The translations under genes and the position numbers were made by a program. The notes below the pieces were generated by a model. That model had not been told where the DNA came from. It made no database searches and saw nothing but the letters and a program-made list of their open reading frames with translations. This document shows, piece by piece, positions 8,386 to 19,058 of a stretch of DNA of 64,000 nt. The DNA comes from Actinokineospora terrae (GTDB lineage Bacteria > Actinomycetota > Actinomycetes > Mycobacteriales > Pseudonocardiaceae). How positions within the stretch are numbered: the first letter of the stretch is position 1; each line of letters begins with the position of its first letter. Location of the stretch: assembly GCF_900111175.1 (NCBI RefSeq), contig NZ_FOGI01000005.1, positions 434,001 through 498,000 on the forward strand, written 5' to 3'.

Positions 8386-10725
8386 TCAGGCGTGGCGACT
8401 GGGCCAGGGGAGGGTGGACTTGGGCTCCTCCGGGTCCAGCCCGGCGGCCATGGCGATGGCGCGGTCCCACTCGGGATCGGCGGTGTAGTTGCCGTGGCCC
8501 ATGACCCCGGCCACCCAGCGGCGGCCGGTGAAGGGGCCGCGCATGGGGTCGGGGAGCCAGTGGTCGCCGCCGAGGACCAGGGCGCCGGTGGGGGAGGGGG
8601 TGGCGGCGGGGAGGGGGCCGATGGTGCCGTCCGGGCGGAAGCCGGTGCCGAGCAGTTGGTTGTCGCACACCTGGCGGTCCCAGGTGGTGACGGCGCCGCC
8701 GAGAGGATCGGTGCCACGGCACAGGGAGCGCCAACGGGTACCTAGACGTTGCGATAGCTCGGCGAGCGAGGCATGCGGCACCGCACCGGGGAACGCGCGC
8801 GGGTACGCCCACTGCAACTGCGATCCCACCGTCACTAGACCCAACCGCTGCCGTTCGGGCTCGTTCAGCACATCCATCAACCGGGCGGCGGTAACCGCAA
8901 CGAGAAGGCTGCCCTGACTATGGCCCGTCAGCACTACCCGCGTTGATGGGTCCTTGAGGTGTTCCATCACGCGCGCCGCCAGCTCCGGCACGACCTTCAA
9001 CGCGTAACACGGCGGCACCGTTGGATGTGCCTCACGCGGCCAGAACGACGCCAGGTCAGCGATAACGCCCAACCGTCGCCCTGCCTCCGGCTCTTGCGCT
9101 GCCGTGTAGATCGCCCGCAACAACGCGACGACCAACGCGCCGAGCGTCAGGATTCCCATGGTGGGCAACGGGTCCATCCACTGCGGCGGGTGCAGGTTCG
9201 CGATCCGGGTGGTCACCGACAAGACCGTCCCCGCCGCGAGCACCCCCGCGAACGCCAGCAGTACGCGATGCGCGTTGCGCCGCTGCCACCCAGCCGCCCG
9301 CCATCCGCGTAGTGCGGCCGAGGCGTCCGCGGGTCTGCCCGCGTGCAACATGTCGACTTCCGCGTACCCGCCGGGCGCCATCAACAGGCGTACCGCCGCG
9401 ACCGCGCCGCACGGGATCGCCACGAGGAGACCGATCACCGCCGCCGCACCCCACAGCAGGGTCACCTGCTCGTAGCCGCGCGGCAGTTCGATCCCGCTGG
9501 ACCCGACCACCTTGCGCAGCGAGATCGCCAGACCCGCGCCGAAACCGCCGCCGATCAACGCGCTGATCGCCAGCACCGGCGCCGCCATCCACCCGCCTGC
9601 CCACGGCCGCAGCGCCTTGGGCTGGTGCTTCCAGGTGCGGCGGGCGATCAGCGCGGCGGGCACCAGGAACACCCCGAGCAGCACGACCACCGCGATCAAC
9701 CCGGCCGCGATCGCCTCCACGGTCGGCCCGGTGCCGGTCATCCGCGCGGGGACGGGACCGGTGATCACCCCGGCCGCCACCGCCAGCGCGGCACCGCCGA
9801 GCAGCAACACCGCCCTCGGCACCCGGCCCAGTACGGTCCTCAGGTACCGACCGGCAGTTGAGGGGTCGGCTCCCCGCGGGTCGTCCAAAGCGAGTACACA
9901 CAAAACACATGTGCCCACCACCGCGAGCGCCGCGACCCACACCCACAGGGCGGGCCCATGCGCCGGTGGCGTGAACGGGCCACCCAGCGGCAACAGCGCT
10001 ACCAGCGCCAACGCGGCGGTCAGGTGCAGCGCGCGCAGCGCGGGGGTGTCCGGGTCGGAGACGAGGTTGCGCCCGGGCAGTTCCACCCGCTGGTTGGGCT
10101 GGGCGTCCGGCGGGTTCGGCGCGGCAGGGGTCTCCCAGGCCACCGTCGACACCCGGTGCAGCACCAGGATGCCCGCGAGCACCGGCACCAGGCCGACCAC
10201 CTGGCGCATCGACGTGGTCGTGCGCACCCAGTCCGGCACCCAGTCGAGGCAGCCGGTGCCCGGCGCCAGGCACTGCGCGGCCAGCAGGTCCATGCTGACC
10301 ACGGCGGCCTGCGACACCAGCAGCCCGGTGAGCAGCAGCGCGGCCAGCCGCAGCAGCGACCGGTTCACGGCGCCGAGCAGCCGCGCCGTCCGGTGGCCGC
10401 TGGGGATCGGTGGCAGCATCCAGTGCGCCATGTTCGCCAGCGAGAACGGGAACAGCAGCGCCCAGGTCGCCTTGGCCACGCCGCCGGAGGTCATCGCGCC
10501 CCACACGTACCCCTCGACCACCCTGGGTACCGACCGGCCCTCGGCGCGCAGCACCGGACCCGGCGCGGGCCGCATCAGGCGGTCGGCCGGGCGCACGATG
10601 CGGCCCACGCCGTCGCCTGCCACATCGACCGCGGCCACCGCGGTCACGAGGTTCTCCGCGGAGGTGCCCATGATGCCGTGCACGCGCAGCTCGACCACGC
10701 GAGTTTCCGAACCCGTTAGCAGCAC
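8386..10725 (-). CDS. Large integral membrane protein with C-terminal alpha/beta-hydrolase-like motif
   Basis: The 779-residue product starts with [17 protein letters not shown]. The central half contains roughly ten hydrophobic segments in groups. The C-terminal region has [15 protein letters not shown], a GxSxG nucleophile elbow. Such proteins are annotated as hypothetical or lipase-like in actinomycetes, and no substrate is known to me. The GTG start at 10725 has a GGGGAGGG box only about two bases away, so a start a few codons later is possible. The protein is probably membrane-anchored with the hydrolase part on one face. The gene is divergent from ahcY. Confidence 0.7.
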   Translation of the reverse strand: MLLTGSETRVVELRVHGIMGTSAENLVTAVAAVDVAGDGVGRIVRPADRLMRPAPGPVLRAEGRSVPRVVEGYVWGAMTSGGVAKATWALLFPFSLANMAHWMLPPIPSGHRTARLLGAVNRSLLRLAALLLTGLLVSQAAVVSMDLLAAQCLAPGTGCLDWVPDWVRTTTSMRQVVGLVPVLAGILVLHRVSTVAWETPAAPNPPDAQPNQRVELPGRNLVSDPDTPALRALHLTAALALVALLPLGGPFTPPAHGPALWVWVAALAVVGTCVLCVLALDDPRGADPSTAGRYLRTVLGRVPRAVLLLGGAALAVAAGVITGPVPARMTGTGPTVEAIAAGLIAVVVLLGVFLVPAALIARRTWKHQPKALRPWAGGWMAAPVLAISALIGGGFGAGLAISLRKVVGSSGIELPRGYEQVTLLWGAAAVIGLLVAIPCGAVAAVRLLMAPGGYAEVDMLHAGRPADASAALRGWRAAGWQRRNAHRVLLAFAGVLAAGTVLSVTTRIANLHPPQWMDPLPTMGILTLGALVVALLRAIYTAAQEPEAGRRLGVIADLASFWPREAHPTVPPCYALKVVPELAARVMEHLKDPSTRVVLTGHSQGSLLVAVTAARLMDVLNEPERQRLGLVTVGSQLQWAYPRAFPGAVPHASLAELSQRLGTRWRSLCRGTDPLGGAVTTWDRQVCDNQLLGTGFRPDGTIGPLPAATPSPTGALVLGGDHWLPDPMRGPFTGRRWVAGVMGHGNYTADPEWDRAIAMAAGLDPEEPKSTLPWPSRHA

Positions 10726-10833
10726 GTCCCTCCCCGGTCACTCTCAGGCACGGATCACTCCTTTTGGTCGCCCCGCGCCCCCTGCTCCAACGGTAGTGTT
10801 CGACAGGAACCAGAAGTCTGGAGGATGTTTTCG

Positions 10834-12324
<1,491 letters not shown>

Positions 12325-12360
12325 CGAGTACGCCCCTACTGGGCGGTAGGCGGTTCTTCC

Positions 12361-12393
12361 GGGCCCCGGCACGCAACCTGCGTGCCGGGGCCC
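12361..12393 (+). terminator. Intrinsic-type hairpin after ahcY
   Basis: A perfect 14-bp GC-rich stem (12361-12374 with 12380-12393) has a 5-nt loop (AACCT). It starts 37 bases after the ahcY stop. A weak T-rich stretch (GTCTTATGT) follows. It probably ends ahcY transcription. Confidence 0.8.
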
Positions 12394-12509
12394 GCGTCTT
12401 ATGTCACCGAAAGGTGTAACAAACAGACCCGGTCCAGCGATCTTGTGTAGTTCTGGCCTGCGCAGGGGGCAAGCCAGAGCCGAGGAGCCGCCCCGGGGGG
12501 TGGATGGCA

Positions 12510-12615
12510 CCGTGGACGGCGTCGGGCCCGGAGGGGAGAGCCGGGCAGGCGCCGTCCACGGCTGTCGATGGAGTCGGCCACGGCTGTCGACGCAGTCGGC
12601 CACGGCTGTCGCTAG
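12510..12615. repeat. 22-bp tandem repeats and a 12-bp inverted repeat in the ahcY-tmk gap
   Basis: Three tandem copies of a 22-bp unit beginning CCACGGCTGTCG lie at 12556-12577, 12578-12599 and 12600-12615 (the last truncated). A 12-bp inverted repeat, CCGTGGACGGCG at 12510-12521 with CGCCGTCCACGG at 12550-12561, brackets the left part and can form a hairpin with a 28-nt loop. The tandem array ends 11 bases before the tmk start codon. A regulatory role is possible but not shown. Confidence 0.75.
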
Positions 12616-12626
12616 GGTCAACGCCC

Positions 12627-13265
12627 GTGGGACGTCTGATCGTCATCGAGGGCCTGGACGGCGCTGGTAAGCGCACCTTGGCCGACAAGCTCACCGCCGC
12701 GTTCTCGGAGCAGGGCGCGTCCGTGGGGACCCGCGCTTTTCCCCGGTACGGGCTGTCGGTGACCGCTGACCTGGTGCAGGAGGGGTTGCACGGTCGGCTC
12801 GGGGGTCTCGGTGACTCCGTCTACGGCATGGCCGTGCTCTATGCGCTGGACCGTCAGGGGGCGCTCGACGACCTCTTGTCCGACCTGGCGTCCTTCGACG
12901 TCGTCCTGCTGGACCGCTATGTAGCGTCCAACGCCGCCTATGGCGCTGCCCGCCTGCACGAGTCCGCTACGGGCGACTTCGTGTCGTGGGTGCGTTCGAT
13001 CGAGATCGAGCGGTTTGGCCTACCCGTGCCGCACGCGCAGTTGCTGCTCCGCGTCTCCGCCCAGTTGGCCGCCGAGCGCGCGACCCACCGGGAGACCGTG
13101 GACGCGCGCGCCAGGGACAAGTGGGAGTCCGACACCCCGCTCCAGGTCCGCGTCGGCGAGGTCTACGACGACCTCGCCGCCAGGTCCTGGCTGTCGCCCT
13201 GGCACGTCGTCGACGGCAGCGCGGACCTCGACGCCTTGTGGCTAACCGGCACCCTGCTCGCCTGA
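12627..13265 (+). CDS. tmk: Thymidylate kinase (dTMP kinase)
   Basis: This 212-residue kinase phosphorylates dTMP to dTDP with ATP. It starts VGRLIVIEGLDGAGKRTLAD, where GLDGAGKRT is the P-loop. It has VLLDRYVASNAAYGAAR, the DRY element of the family, and a LID-like segment near residues 145-165. The GTG at 12627 gives a length close to the mycobacterial Tmk (about 214 residues); longer in-frame extension upstream runs through the tandem repeats and looks non-coding. In mycobacteria tmk is followed directly by mtrA, whereas here a gene relic and a VOC gene intervene. Confidence 0.93.
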   Translation: MGRLIVIEGLDGAGKRTLADKLTAAFSEQGASVGTRAFPRYGLSVTADLVQEGLHGRLGGLGDSVYGMAVLYALDRQGALDDLLSDLASFDVVLLDRYVASNAAYGAARLHESATGDFVSWVRSIEIERFGLPVPHAQLLLRVSAQLAAERATHRETVDARARDKWESDTPLQVRVGEVYDDLAARSWLSPWHVVDGSADLDALWLTGTLLA

Positions 13266-13268
13266 CCC

Positions 13269-14408
13269 CGCTACCGTGATGACGACCACCCCTGGTTGAC
13301 CCGCCTCAACGCCCTGCTCGGCGGCGTGATCCTCGCCTCTGGCCCGCTGAGCCTGGTCGCGGCGGTCTTCGGCGCGATCTGGGGCATGGGCGACCAGAAG
13401 TCCGAGGCCATGACCGGCATCCGCGGCGCACTCGACGCCCTCGGCGACCGCCTGATGGGCACCAGCGGCGTGCACCGCCAGGACCTGGTGGTCGCCGCGC
13501 ACTCCACGATCGTGCTCTCCGCGTACTCCGCCGCCGTCGCCGCGCACCTCGGCGTCGACCTCGCCGACGAGCAGAAGGCGACCATCGCCGACCTCCGCCG
13601 CGCCGAGGGCCAGACCTTCGTCGACGCCCTCTACACCGCCGAGATCCCCACCCCGTCCGCCGTCGTCGGGTTCGAGGCCAACACCGCCGAACTGGACGGC
13701 TGGGCGCGGCGCGTCGGGGTCACCGTGTTCGACGTGTTCGACGTGCGGGGCGACTGGCCCTCGGTCAACCGGCACATCATCAACGACTTCTGCGACCGGT
13801 ACCGGTCGCACTTCCTGGAGCTGGCGACCAAGGTCCCGGAGTTCAAGATCTGGTCCGACCAGGTCACCGCGGCGAACCTCGCCCGCGGCCTCGCCGCCAT
13901 CACCGGACCTGCTCGGCCGAGAAGTCGGCTGATTCGGTCGAACGCTTGCTCTGGGGCTTGTCGATCGCCGCTCTAGGCATGCTCAACCGCGGGGCGCAGT
14001 ACATCTCGGAGGCAGACCTCACCGCCGATCTAGCCGCCCTCGGCGACCGAACCCAATCCGGCGATCAGGTCCTCAGCCAGTTCTTCTTCATCCACGCCCC
14101 TGAAGCCACTACGGCTAGAGGAGCCGTGCGGGGCTACGAGTTCCTCCACGCCACCTTCGGCGAATACCGGTTCCGCCCTTCTCGACGGCATCCGGGTCAA
14201 GGACAGCACCCGCGAGCTGGCCAGACCCGAGGCTCTTATGCGCGCGTTGGCCGCGAGACTGTTCCCGGAACTAGGGCTGGACTTGCCAGACCTCTCGCTT
14301 GCGATCACGCAGCAGGTGGAGGCACTGATCGAGCTACAGCGCGCCGACCAACTCGATTCCCCAGACGGCGATCTCGGCGTCGATGTCGAGGGGCCGTGGC
14401 GGGCCTGA
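13269..14408 (+). pseudogene. Decayed NACHT-type STAND NTPase: N- and C-terminal pieces with the NTPase core missing
   Basis: Three coding fragments sit in order but in different frames. Fragment 1 (about 13269-13910) reads LNALLGGVILASGPLS to NLARGLAAITG and resembles the N-terminal helical domain of actinobacterial NACHT proteins (AAHSTIVLSAYSAAV, LYTAEIPTPSAV). Fragment 2 (about 13940-14176) reads LSIAALGMLNRGAQYISEAD and FFFIHAPEA...RGYEFLHATFGEY, which is the region just after the NACHT core in such proteins. Fragment 3 (14178-14408) reads LLDGIRVKDSTRELARP onward. The P-loop and Walker B part, several hundred residues, is absent, and at least two frame changes exist. The tail runs antisense into the VOC gene. 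The family assignment is by motif memory. Confidence 0.7.
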
Positions 14409-14816
14409 CTGTTCCATCTCCTGGGTGATCTTGTCGCGGGGGACGAACCAGGAGACCTCGAACTCCACCCCGTCCGGGTCCTTCGCGTACAGCGACTTGG
14501 ACACCCCGTGGTCCGAGGCGCCGACCAGTGCGCCGACCTCGGTGAGCACCCGCTTGAACTCGGCCAGTTCCGCCAGGGTCTGCACCGACCAGGCCAGGTG
14601 GTAGAGCCCGACGCCGCCTGCGACCTGGCCGGGGGCGTCCAGTCCGACCTGGAACAACCCCAGGTCGTGGTCGTTGTCCGAGTCCGGTGCGCGCAGGAAG
14701 GCGGCGCCGGGGAACTCGGTGATCGGGCGGAAGCCGAGGACGTCGCCGTAGAAGGCCACGCTGCGCGCCACGTCGCGGACGTAGAGGACGGCGTGGTTGA
14801 GCCTGCGGATGCCCAT
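14334..14816 (-). CDS. VOC (glyoxalase/bleomycin-resistance/extradiol dioxygenase) family protein
   Basis: This 160-residue cytosolic protein has the paired beta-alpha-beta-beta-beta layout of the VOC superfamily. The first half has LNHAVLYVRDVARSVAFYGD with a candidate metal-binding His, and the second has GLYHLAWSVQTLAELAEF and AKDPDGVEFEVSWFVP with His and Glu ligands. This resembles ring-cleavage dioxygenase-like members, but the substrate is unknown. The ATG start at 14816 is followed upstream by mtrA on the other strand. Its 3' end lies over the tail of the NACHT relic, so it probably came with, or after, that insertion. Confidence 0.85.
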   Translation of the reverse strand: MGIRRLNHAVLYVRDVARSVAFYGDVLGFRPITEFPGAAFLRAPDSDNDHDLGLFQVGLDAPGQVAGGVGLYHLAWSVQTLAELAEFKRVLTEVGALVGASDHGVSKSLYAKDPDGVEFEVSWFVPRDKITQEMEQSGPPRPLDIDAEIAVWGIELVGAL

Positions 14817-14908
14817 GGGTGCTCCTGCCGGTCGGCCTGTTCAAGTTTCAACGATACTCGACGGCGGGTGCTGCGCGGGCACCCGCGCAACAGTGCGACT
14901 ATGTGCCC

Positions 14909-15587
14909 ATGAAGGCACGAGTGCTCGTGGTTGACGACGACCCGGCCCTCGCCGAGATGCTCACTATCGTGCTGCGCGGCGAGGGATTCGACACGGCCGT
15001 GGTGGCGGACGGCTCCCGGGCGCTGCCCGCGCTGCGCGAGCTGAAACCCGACCTCGTGCTGCTTGACCTCATGCTGCCGGGGATGAACGGGATCGACGTG
15101 TGCAAGGCGATCCGCGCGGAGTCCGGCGTGCCGATCGTGATGCTGACGGCCAAGAGCGACACCGTCGACATCGTGCTCGGCCTGGAGTCCGGCGCGGACG
15201 ACTACGTCGTCAAGCCGTTCAAGCCCAAGGAACTGGTCGCCAGGGTGCGCGCCAGGCTGCGCAGGACCGAGTCGGAACCGGCCGAGACGCTGGGCATCGG
15301 CGACCTGACCATCGACGTCCCCGGCCACGAGGTCACCCGCGACGGCAAGGCCATCCAGCTGACCCCGCTGGAGTTCGACCTGCTGGTGGCGCTGGCCCGC
15401 AAGCCGCGCCAGGTGTTCACCCGCGAGGTCCTGCTCGAGCAGGTCTGGGGCTACCGGCACGCCGCGGACACCCGGCTGGTCAACGTGCACGTCCAGCGGC
15501 TGCGCTCCAAGGTGGAGCGCGACCCCGAGCACCCCGAGGTCCGTGCTGACCGTGCGCGGCGTCGGCTACAAGGCGGGCCCTCCGTGA
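14909..15587 (+). CDS. mtrA: Two-component response regulator MtrA (frameshifted near the 3' end as sequenced)
   Basis: MtrA is the OmpR-type regulator paired with MtrB that controls cell-wall and division genes in actinobacteria. The receiver domain has the acidic pair D9/D10, phospho-acceptor D53 in LVLLDLMLPGMNGIDV, and K102 in YVVKPFKPKELVARV. The winged helix contains LTPLEFDLLVALARKPRQVF and LVNVHVQRLRSKVERDPEHP. After EHPEV one extra C (15541-15542 region) changes frame. Removing it restores VLTVRGVGYKAGPP and a stop at 15585-15587, the expected end. As sequenced, translation instead runs to TGA 15602-15604 with an aberrant tail. The ATG at 14909 gives the usual N terminus MKARVLVVDDDPALAEM. 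Confidence 0.92.
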
Positions 15588-15600
15588 TCGCGGATCCCCG

Positions 15601-17280
15601 GTGACCCCGGCGGCGAGCGGCCAGGGGCGGTGGCTCGTCCGCACTGCTCGCGGCCTGGTCGCCGCGGGCAGGCGCCGCTCCAGCGCGTTCAGCGAGCTGT
15701 GGCGGCGGTCGCTGCAGCTGCGCGTGGTGGTCAGCACGCTCGCCCTGGGCTCCGCGGTGATCTTCGTGCTGGGCATGGTGCTGCAGAACCAGATCACCGA
15801 GCGGCTGCTGGCGACCAAAGAGGAAGCCGCCATCGCGCAGACCAGGATCGCGGTGCAGATCGCGGAGCGGGAACTGGGCGGCACCAGCCCGTTCGACCCC
15901 ATCCGCGACAGGCTCAACAGCGCGCTCAACAAGCTCACCAGCTCTTCGCCCGACCAGTCCGGGGCAGGCTCCGCGGGCGCGTTCGAACCGGTTCTCGTCA
16001 ACGACGCCCCGTACATCGCGCCGAGTGACGTCAGAGCCGCTGGACCGTACGAGAGCATCCCGCAGTCCTTGCGGGACTTCTTGCTGAACACGTCCAACCG
16101 GACCGTCTCGCAGATCTACACCGTTGACCGCAACGGCGAGCGTGTCACCTACCTGATCGTCGGCGTGACGGTGGCGACCGCGAACACCGCCGTGCAGCTC
16201 TACATGCTCTTCCCGCTAGCGGCCGAGCAACGGACGATCGGCGTTGTCCAGAGCACGCTCGTCGTCGGCGGTTTGGTACTACTGCTTCTCTTGGCAGGTA
16301 TCACCAACCTCGTGACCCGGCAGGTGGTGCTGCCTGTCCGGCGTGCGGCTAGAGCCGCGGAACGGTTCGCGGACGGCGAGTTGGGCGAACGGATGGTCGT
16401 CGCCGGTGAAGACGACGTGGCCAGGCTGGCCGAGTCCTACAACGAGATGGCGGCGAGCATCGAACGGCAGATCCGCCAGCTGGAGGACTTCGGGCAGCTG
16501 CAGCGCCGGTTCACCTCCGACGTCTCGCACGAGCTGCGCACCCCGCTGACCACGGTCCGGATGGCCGCCGACGTGCTGCACGCCTCGCGCGCGCAGTTTC
16601 CGGCAGGCCTGGCCCGCTCGACCGAGCTGCTGGTCGACGAGCTCGACCGGTTCGAGTCGCTGCTCGGCGACCTGCTGGAGATCTCCCGGCTCGACGCGGG
16701 CGTCGAGGAGCTGATCGCCGAGCACGCCGACCTGCGGGCCATCGCCAGGCGCGCGGTCGAGTCGGTGCGGGTGATCGCGCGCAACGCCGGGTCGGAGATC
16801 GTGCTCGACCTGCCCGAGGGCGACGCGATCGCCGAGGTCGAGTCCCGCCGCGTCGAACGGATCCTGCGCAACCTGCTCGCCAACGCCATCGACCACGGCG
16901 AGGGCAAGCCGGTCGAGCTGAAGATGGTGCTCGACGAGAACGCGGTAGCGGTAACCGTGCGGGATCACGGTGTCGGCCTGCGCACCGGTGAGGCTGACCT
17001 GGTGTTCAACCGGTTCTGGCGCGCTGACCCTTCCCGCAACCGGCACACCGGGGGCACCGGATTGGGACTAGCGATCAGCCTCGAAGATGCCCGTCTGCAC
17101 GGCGGTGGCCTTGACGCGTGGGGCGAACCGGGTGAGGGTGCCTGTTTCCGGTTGACCCTGCCTCGCAACCAGGGCGTTCAGTACGAAGACAGCCCGTTGC
17201 CGCTACTGCCGCTCGACGCCCGCCCCATGACCCAGCCCGCCCCACTGCCCATCTCCGTTCCGGAGGAGGTCTACCCGTGA
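15601..17280 (+). CDS. mtrB: Sensor histidine kinase MtrB
   Basis: This 559-residue membrane kinase phosphorylates MtrA. There is a first membrane segment at about residues 42-63, an extracytoplasmic region of about 150 residues, a second segment at about 218-240, and a HAMP region (VVLPVRRAARAAERFADGEL). The HisKA helix has the phospho-His in DVSHELRTPLTTVRMAADV (H310). The HATPase has LLANAIDHGEG, VRDHGVGL and TGGTGLGLAIS. The start is GTG at 15601. Its stop overlaps the lpqB start in GTGA, so mtrA-mtrB-lpqB form one operon. Confidence 0.95.
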   Translation: MTPAASGQGRWLVRTARGLVAAGRRRSSAFSELWRRSLQLRVVVSTLALGSAVIFVLGMVLQNQITERLLATKEEAAIAQTRIAVQIAERELGGTSPFDPIRDRLNSALNKLTSSSPDQSGAGSAGAFEPVLVNDAPYIAPSDVRAAGPYESIPQSLRDFLLNTSNRTVSQIYTVDRNGERVTYLIVGVTVATANTAVQLYMLFPLAAEQRTIGVVQSTLVVGGLVLLLLLAGITNLVTRQVVLPVRRAARAAERFADGELGERMVVAGEDDVARLAESYNEMAASIERQIRQLEDFGQLQRRFTSDVSHELRTPLTTVRMAADVLHASRAQFPAGLARSTELLVDELDRFESLLGDLLEISRLDAGVEELIAEHADLRAIARRAVESVRVIARNAGSEIVLDLPEGDAIAEVESRRVERILRNLLANAIDHGEGKPVELKMVLDENAVAVTVRDHGVGLRTGEADLVFNRFWRADPSRNRHTGGTGLGLAISLEDARLHGGGLDAWGEPGEGACFRLTLPRNQGVQYEDSPLPLLPLDARPMTQPAPLPISVPEEVYP

Positions 17281-18992
17281 TCCGGCTCGTCCTCGCCCTG
17301 TTGTGCGCCACGCTGCTCGCGGGCTGCGCCAACATCCCGGACCGGACGCTGCCGAGGGTCGTGGTCGACGCCACCGAGGAGCAGCCGCGCCAGGTCGGCA
17401 AACCCGCGCCGGGGCTCGACCCGTTCAACCTGGTCCAGGAGTTCGTCAAGAACGCGGGCACCCCCGACGCGGCGCGCACCTACCTCACCGAGGAGGCCAA
17501 GCCCAACTGGAAGAGCGGCGAGGCGCCGACGATCATCCAGGACGAGTTCAAGACCATCCCGCAGTCGGTTCCGGAGGGCAAGGACCCGACCAACGAGCAG
17601 GTCGTCATCCTCACCGCGACCTCCATCGGCGGCCTGGTCGGCGACTTCTCGTTCCTGCCGCAGGTGCAGTCGCTGGAGTACCGGGTGGTGATCAAGCGCC
17701 AGGACGGGCAGTGGCGCATCGCCGAGCCGCCGAACGCGGTCCTCATCCGCGAGGCGGACTTCGCGAAGAGCTACCGCAGGGTGAACCTGGAGTTCTTCGA
17801 CCCCGAGCAGCGGGTCATGGTCTCCGACCCCCGCTACGTGGCGATCGAGCCGCGCCCCGGTCTCTTCGGCCGCGTCGTGTACCTGCTGCTCGGCGGTCCC
17901 TCGGAGTCGCTCAAGGGCGCGGTGCGCAACCACCTCGAAGGGCTGGAGATGAGCACCAACATCCTCCCCGAGCCCGATGGCGCCATCCTCATCAACCTCG
18001 GCAAGGTCGATAAGCCACTAGAGGACAGACAGCGCATAGCGGCGCAGTTAGTTCGATCCCTGCGGGAAGTCACCACGAGCCCACTGCGCATCCGGAGCCA
18101 AGGGCTTCCTTTGGTGCCAGGTCATGAGGACTGGACAACCGGCGATGTGGGCGCGTACGACTCGCTGTCCGCGCTTAAGGCAGACCTTCTAGGACTTGCC
18201 GTTGTCGGTGGACGCCTCTACTCCCTGCGTGACGGCAAGAAGCTGGACGGGCCCACGGGCGACGGCAGCTACGACATCGTCAGCGCCGCGCAGTCACTGG
18301 ACGGCGGCCTGCTGGCAGTCGTGCAACGGACTCCGGGCGGCATGAAACTGCGCGTGGGTAAGTCAGACGGCGATCTGCCCGAGGTGAGCCTGCCTGCCGC
18401 GGCCACCCTCACCAGGCCCACCTGGCTGTTCGCGGGATCGAATGAGGCCACGCCCAACGAGGTCTGGACGGTGCAAGACGGGACTTTGGTTGTCCGCGTC
18501 GTCCGCACCAACGAGGGCAAGTGGGAGGACTACCCGGTCGACGCCTCGGAGTTCACCCGCAACGGCGGCACGATCACCCAGCTCCGCCTCTCCCGCGACG
18601 GCGCCCGTGTCGCGGCCGTGGTCAACGGCGAGATCAGGGTCGCCTCGGTCGTCAGGCCCAACGACGCCGTCACGATCCGCTCCGGCCGCACCCTGCAAGC
18701 GGGGATCGTGAAGGACGTCGTCGGCCTGGACTGGCTCGACAGGCTCACCGTGATCGCTGCGACCGACCAGCCGATCCGGCCGGTGGTGAGCATGTCGGTC
18801 GACGGGTACGCGTACACCGCCTACAACAAGACCAACCTGACCCTGCCGGTCACGGCGGTCACCGCCGCCCCCGGCCGGTCGACGATCGTCACCGACGGGT
18901 CCGGCATGTGGACCACCGGCGAGGCGGGCAAGGTCTGGCAGTACCACCAGAACAACCTCGGCTCGGCGGCGTTGCCGTTCTACCCCGGCTGA
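17277..18992 (+). CDS. lpqB: Lipoprotein LpqB (MtrAB-associated, GerMN domain)
   Basis: This 571-residue lipoprotein starts MIRLVLALLCATLLAGC, with lipobox LAGC (lipidated Cys17). It contains a GerMN-type domain in the first half (VYLLLGGPSESLKGAVRNHL) and a beta-propeller-like second half. LpqB is known to bind the MtrB sensor domain and tune MtrA phosphorylation. The GTG start overlaps the mtrB stop by four bases, giving tight coupling. No terminator is visible before comF, which starts 67 bases later, so comF may be co-transcribed. Confidence 0.95.
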   Translation: MIRLVLALLCATLLAGCANIPDRTLPRVVVDATEEQPRQVGKPAPGLDPFNLVQEFVKNAGTPDAARTYLTEEAKPNWKSGEAPTIIQDEFKTIPQSVPEGKDPTNEQVVILTATSIGGLVGDFSFLPQVQSLEYRVVIKRQDGQWRIAEPPNAVLIREADFAKSYRRVNLEFFDPEQRVMVSDPRYVAIEPRPGLFGRVVYLLLGGPSESLKGAVRNHLEGLEMSTNILPEPDGAILINLGKVDKPLEDRQRIAAQLVRSLREVTTSPLRIRSQGLPLVPGHEDWTTGDVGAYDSLSALKADLLGLAVVGGRLYSLRDGKKLDGPTGDGSYDIVSAAQSLDGGLLAVVQRTPGGMKLRVGKSDGDLPEVSLPAAATLTRPTWLFAGSNEATPNEVWTVQDGTLVVRVVRTNEGKWEDYPVDASEFTRNGGTITQLRLSRDGARVAAVVNGEIRVASVVRPNDAVTIRSGRTLQAGIVKDVVGLDWLDRLTVIAATDQPIRPVVSMSVDGYAYTAYNKTNLTLPVTAVTAAPGRSTIVTDGSGMWTTGEAGKVWQYHQNNLGSAALPFYPG

Positions 18993-19058
18993 CCTGCGGT
19001 TTCCCTGCCCTGTGGACAACTTCGCGCGCGTTCTCGCGGCAGCGGCCACCCTGCTCGC

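Noticed and set aside
10741..10833. Possible SAH or SAM riboswitch before ahcY
   Set aside because: The leader is short and no conserved SAH-riboswitch core or paired elements could be drawn.
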